64,000 nucleotides of DNA from Cerrena zonata (lineage: Eukaryota; Basidiomycota; Agaricomycetes; Polyporales; Cerrenaceae), in the NCBI GenBank assembly GCA_038087015.1, contig JASBNA010000002.1:1488001-1552000 (forward strand). Reading direction: 5' to 3'. Both the position numbers and the translations under genes were made by a program. This document shows positions 60,398 through 64,000 of this stretch, one piece after another; the stretch's first letter is position 1; each line of letters opens with the position of its first letter. The notes under the pieces are model-generated. The model was given only the letters and a program-made list of their open reading frames with translations. It was not told the DNA's origin and made no database searches.

Positions 60398-61133
60398 GGC
60401 AAGAGGAAACAAAATATTTACAATTTCTCGGCTAACATACAAATCGACGATCTCGTTGCTTGGCCTCGCCCTTCACGTGGTCGGGGAAAATTGGCTTTAG
60501 GCTTCGCTTGGAGTAATTCGGCTAACATGGAACCCCACAAAAAAGCGAGCAGATTTTAACATTCATTCCCCACAAAGCACGACATGAGTACCTGGAAATA
60601 TGAGCACATAATAAGGAAAGGAGAAAGGAAAACGAGAATGTATGCACAACAACGACATTTCTATAGATATGTAGCGACTGGGATAGCATTAACAACATAC
60701 GCATACTTTTCAAAGTGTCCGTGGGAGTCACGTATGCACGACAGTTAACTAGAAGGGTCTGCACATACAGCCCTTGGCTTTATATACGTGAGAGAGCACG
60801 CGAAAGCACGTCTGACGCGAATAATATGAGAGGAGTCGGAGAGGGAGCGATGATTGACTAAGAGAGAAGGGAAGGAACTGGAGGGAAGGCGTGTTCAGGG
60901 TTACGTATTTTCGGCATCCAGGAGTCGGTACGGCGTGAAAGGAAACGGGAAGAAGGCCAGATAAGCCAGCAAGACGTGAGTGGGGCGGTCAAGAAACGGG
61001 ATCGGTAAACGGACTGAGGCAGGAGTCAGGCGTGAACATGCTGACACAAACTGCGAGTGCGGGTGGGCGTGCAACGTTACACGTTGTATGCACTCTCCGG
61101 GTGTTAGGAGGCTGACTGGTGGGCGTGGCGCCA
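60398..61133. other. Intergenic, about 740 bases
   Basis: Promoter of the NUFIP gene and 3' flank of the KH gene. Purine-rich GGAGAGGGAGCG-type stretch near 60830-60900. Short frames unsupported. Confidence 0.4.
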
Positions 61134-62227
61134 TCAATCTTGCTCATCCTGTTGAAGCTGCTCACGGCCAACTCGGCGCTCCTTCTCACTCTCAAGTTGG
61201 TTGTAGAGCAGGAAGAGCGCCTTCTCGTTTGCCTCGGGAGTACCGATTATGGTGAACATCCTTTCACCGGTTTCGTCATGAGGCTCCTTAGCAATAGAGA
61301 TCTTTGACCCAGACAAACGGCGAATTTCCGTAATTTTTGTTCCGTTGCGGCCAATGATGCAGCCGACCATGTCAGATGGGATGGAGATGTTTTGTGTGCG
61401 CAGGTTTGTTGGTGGCGGTGAAGAAGGGGAGTACGGGGGAGAAGAACGTCCATTATTGCTGCGGCGATTGCTGGTGCTGTTGTTGTTTGGACCTGATCGC
61501 CTTGACCTGTCGTCATTAGTGCCGGGGTGATAGAAGACAGTACCCTGACCCCTTTCCCAGTCTTCGAGAAGAGCCCGACCAATTTCTTCAATAGCACGGC
61601 CTATTGAGTCCGATGAACCTTGGACCTCAACAACTCGTTCTGTCGACTGGGGAAGCATGTCCTTGGAAGCTGTCATGCGTGCTCCCGAAGAATCCTGGAT
61701 GGCTTTAATCTTAAGACCGTTCCTTCCAATGACGCTTCCCATCAAATTGTGCGAGATGAGCAAGCGAACAGCAGATGACGGGGTGGAGGCGTTAGGGGAA
61801 GTAGGTGTCGTGGGGTTACCTGAAACCAGTTGAGAGACGATGAGCGCGTATGCCTAATACACCTTATTCAGTAAAAACGCATGGCACTAGATGACAGAGA
61901 TACAAACTTTTGCGACACTCTCAACGGAGCCACCGACGGTGAGCACCCGCTCATGCACACCGGGGATGACCTTGGTCACTCCGGCCTTCACACCGGTCTG
62001 TTCCCTGAGATCAGGCGACGTTTTTTCCGCCTTTTCCGATGATGATGCCGGCCTCCTTGGTACTGACGAGAGCGCGGAGAGTGAGGATGTCGTTTCCGGA
62101 GGGCGAGGGAGAACGGGAAAGAGGAGCGGGACCTATGAATTTTTTGTTAGATGAGTCGAGTGACGCAATGCGCAAACGGGGAGAAAGGCTTACTGCCGTT
62201 GCGCTCAACGGGAGACTCGGAGGCCAT
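61134..62227 (-). CDS. Triple KH-domain RNA-binding protein (PCBP/Rnc1-like)
   Basis: Starts MASESPVERNG at 62227 and ends at 61134. Three KH domains carry the GxxG loops GKGG (EAGIIIGKGGKNVA), GRNG (LMGSVIGRNGLKIKAI) and GRNG (MVGCIIGRNGTKITEI). A Ser/Asn/Arg-rich linker separates KH2 and KH3, and the tail is Glu/Gln-rich. The layout matches poly(C)-binding proteins and fission-yeast Rnc1, which binds and stabilises mRNAs. In KH1 the frame breaks at 62013: after KNVA a stop TGA appears, while removing one T continues DLREQTGVKAGVTKV, the normal KH1 sequence. Introns near 62187-62128 and 61907-61854. Confidence 0.85.
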
Positions 62228-62692
62228 TGTGGAGGGTGAGTGGGTGGGTGGGGGCGGAAAAGGAGAGAGGAAGGGGCGTATGGGAGGAGACGAGTGGGAG
62301 AGGTTAGCGTGCAAAGGGAAAGGGAGGAGAGGAGAGAATCTTGCTCAGGTCTGGACCAAATAAGGACTCTGCCACGTGGCCTAATTGCTCTGCCGCACGG
62401 GGACTCGGCTCCCGGGACCAACACGGACCAACGCTGCTTAAGTTTGCTGCTTACTTATATTCTCAGAAATCACACTCATTCACGCAGGATCGGCCGTTTC
62501 AATGTGTGCTGCATTAGACAATCATCTCGTACACAAGGGATACCACGAAAAAGCGACTGCCATGCTCTCGATATCGCATCATAAACATGTATCGTCCCCC
62601 CGAAAAAAGCATAGGTGGTTACATGGAACATCTCATGGCAATGTGGCATAGGTAAAAAGCGGAAGGAAAAGCGAGCCATGCAACGGTGCCAA
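62228..62692. other. Intergenic
   Basis: KH gene promoter and uL13 3' flank. GGGAGAGG-type purine tracts at 62230-62340. Nothing else seen. Confidence 0.4.
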
Positions 62693-63484
62693 CTAGAAGC
62701 CCAACTGTGTGAGCTTTTCGAATGCGGGGGCGGTATCTGCCAGGGCCTTCTGGCGGAGCTTGACGGCGGTGAGCTGTTCAATCCCGTCTCAATTTCGTAT
62801 TCTAGTCGCATTAGAGTAATAGAACGCACCTTGCGCTCGTGGAAGGCTTGAGCCTTGATCTTCCTCTTCTCCTCCAGACGGTCAACGACATCCTTGTATC
62901 CCCAGCCAACCTCATGGGACAGACGCTAGATAACACATTTCCCGTTATATTCCGTTTGTTTCGTAGATTCGTGTGCTTAAGCATCACATACCTTGACAGT
63001 GCAGTACTTGCGGCCAGGCTTCAATCGCAAAACACGGAGTGCCTCAGGCACAACCATGCGCTTCGTCCTGTCGTAGGGAGGGGGGACACCCTCGAAGAGC
63101 TTGAGGCGTTCAAGAGCAGCCGCACCACGGGGAGTCTTGTGGGGAACCATTCCGCGGATAGCCCGGTAGAGAATCTTGGAGGGGGCGCGGTGATGGAAAG
63201 GGCCCGACTTTTTGGGGTTGACGATGTGACGCTTGTGGAGGAAGTTGTGGTACCGGAGCTGTAGCACGTAAAGCAAAGGTTCATTCGTATTGCATCCTTC
63301 TGTAACAACTTGCAACTTGTCATACCTTGTTCCGGAAGAAGCTGCCTGAGATGTTAATCTCCTCACACCGCACAACGACGATTTTCTGGCCGTTCAAAAC
63401 TTGCTTCGCAACAATGGAAGCAAGTCGGCCGAGGAGATGGCCCTTACCATCAATGACGATGGGGGTCGAGGAGAATGTGGCCAT
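62693..63484 (-). CDS. RPL16: 60S ribosomal protein uL13 (L16/L13a), 200 aa
   Basis: Four exons (63484-63326, 63258-62992, 62925-62830, 62773-62693) sum to 201 codons. The protein is the large-subunit protein uL13 at full length: [95 protein letters not shown], and the Lys/Arg-rich C-terminal helix. Start MATFSSTP at 63484. Codon choice is C-biased, as expected for a highly expressed gene (impression, not computed). Confidence 0.95.
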
Positions 63485-64000
63485 GGCGAGTCTGTAAGTT
63501 GAAACAAGCAAGTATTCAGTCAACCGGGGCCAGTTTGGAGAGGGCAGAAATGTGCGGACCTAGATCAAATATAGAGGGAGGATAATGTACAGAATGTTTA
63601 GAGCGCGTTCGACGGTGAGCACGGCGTATAGCTCACCTTGAGGGTCTTGCGGGTCGGTAGTGGTGGCTGGGAACGTGTATAGTCAAAGCCACCGTGGAGG
63701 CTGCTACACAGTTCCTTCGGCATCTTCCGCACCCGCTTATATCTGACTCGCCCTCCTCTCGCGGCGTCTGGGTCAGCAGTCTGGTTCCGCTTTCATCCTT
63801 GGCGCCCATATTTGCTGCAGCTCAATTCCAGCAAGTGCGATTGGGCAACTGAATCGGCGTCATCCGATCCTCTGAACATCGTGCGTCATTCAGGGAGCCG
63901 TTAATTAGCAAGTACAAAACGATGCCATGTTCAGAGGGCGAACATAAATCCTACCAAGCCCGAAAGGCTATACTTTCAGTGTCAAGATGTCAGAAAACCC
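63485..64000. other. uL13 promoter and possible 5' UTR introns
   Basis: On the minus strand an AAG|GTGAGC donor near 63637 and CAG acceptors nearer the ATG (e.g. TTACAG near 63494) suggest one or two 5' UTR introns, common in ribosomal-protein genes. No coding frame is supported up to the right edge. Confidence 0.4.

Overview
The window is nuclear DNA of a filamentous basidiomycete, most likely an Agaricomycete. Nearly every gene is cut by several introns of about 45-65 bases with GT-AG ends and CTAAC/CTAAT-like branch sites. Genes sit a few hundred bases apart on both strands. The protein set (Yhm2 carrier, Trs85, LCCL-domain protein, Zn2Cys6 regulators with a stretched last zinc loop, PTH11/rhodopsin-like membrane protein) fits that group. 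No operon, CRISPR array, transposon, tRNA or rRNA gene was recognised. Gene models were built by joining open frames through plausible splice sites by eye; no transcript data were available.

Layout. 1-11.6 kb: 3' end of an acidic/Lys-rich protein, seipin, a conserved 207-aa protein, a lipocalin-like protein, an LCCL membrane protein, a Trp-rich protein, a rhodopsin-like seven-helix protein and a WW-domain protein. 11.9-20 kb: TRAPP subunit Trs85, a Mpv17/PMP22 membrane protein and the mitochondrial carrier Yhm2. 21-28 kb: an F-box-like protein, a large coiled-coil protein and a histidine phosphatase resembling Shb17. 28.6-42 kb: a Rac GTPase, a large type II membrane protein, an Ngl-type nuclease, a DH-PH Rho exchange factor and a small membrane protein. 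42.6-57.4 kb: two related Zn2Cys6/fungal_trans regulators pointing apart, with a YjbQ-family protein, Yth1 (CPSF30) and an M16 metallopeptidase between them. 57.7-63.5 kb: prephenate dehydratase, a NUFIP1/Rsa1-type protein, a triple-KH RNA-binding protein and ribosomal protein uL13 (L16/L13a).

The genes are mostly housekeeping and unrelated in pathway, as is normal for such a genome. Loose themes are lipid and organelle biology (seipin, Mpv17/PMP22, Yhm2), Rho signalling (Rac and a RhoGEF 7 kb apart) and RNA 3'-end or RNA-binding functions.

The most unusual signal is in splicing. YHM2 needs two consecutive 3-base exons, a Zn2Cys6 gene needs a 5-base and a 10-base exon, and the Shb17-like and YjbQ genes need 7- and 12-base exons. 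Three introns use GC-AG ends. The coiled-coil gene carries an alternative tail-anchor ending inside its last, unusually long intron, and the M16 peptidase has a second upstream start adding a mitochondrial-type presequence. Against this, at least four conserved genes (RAC1, coiled-coil, PHA2, KH) contain single-base frame breaks. These look more like assembly indels than biology.
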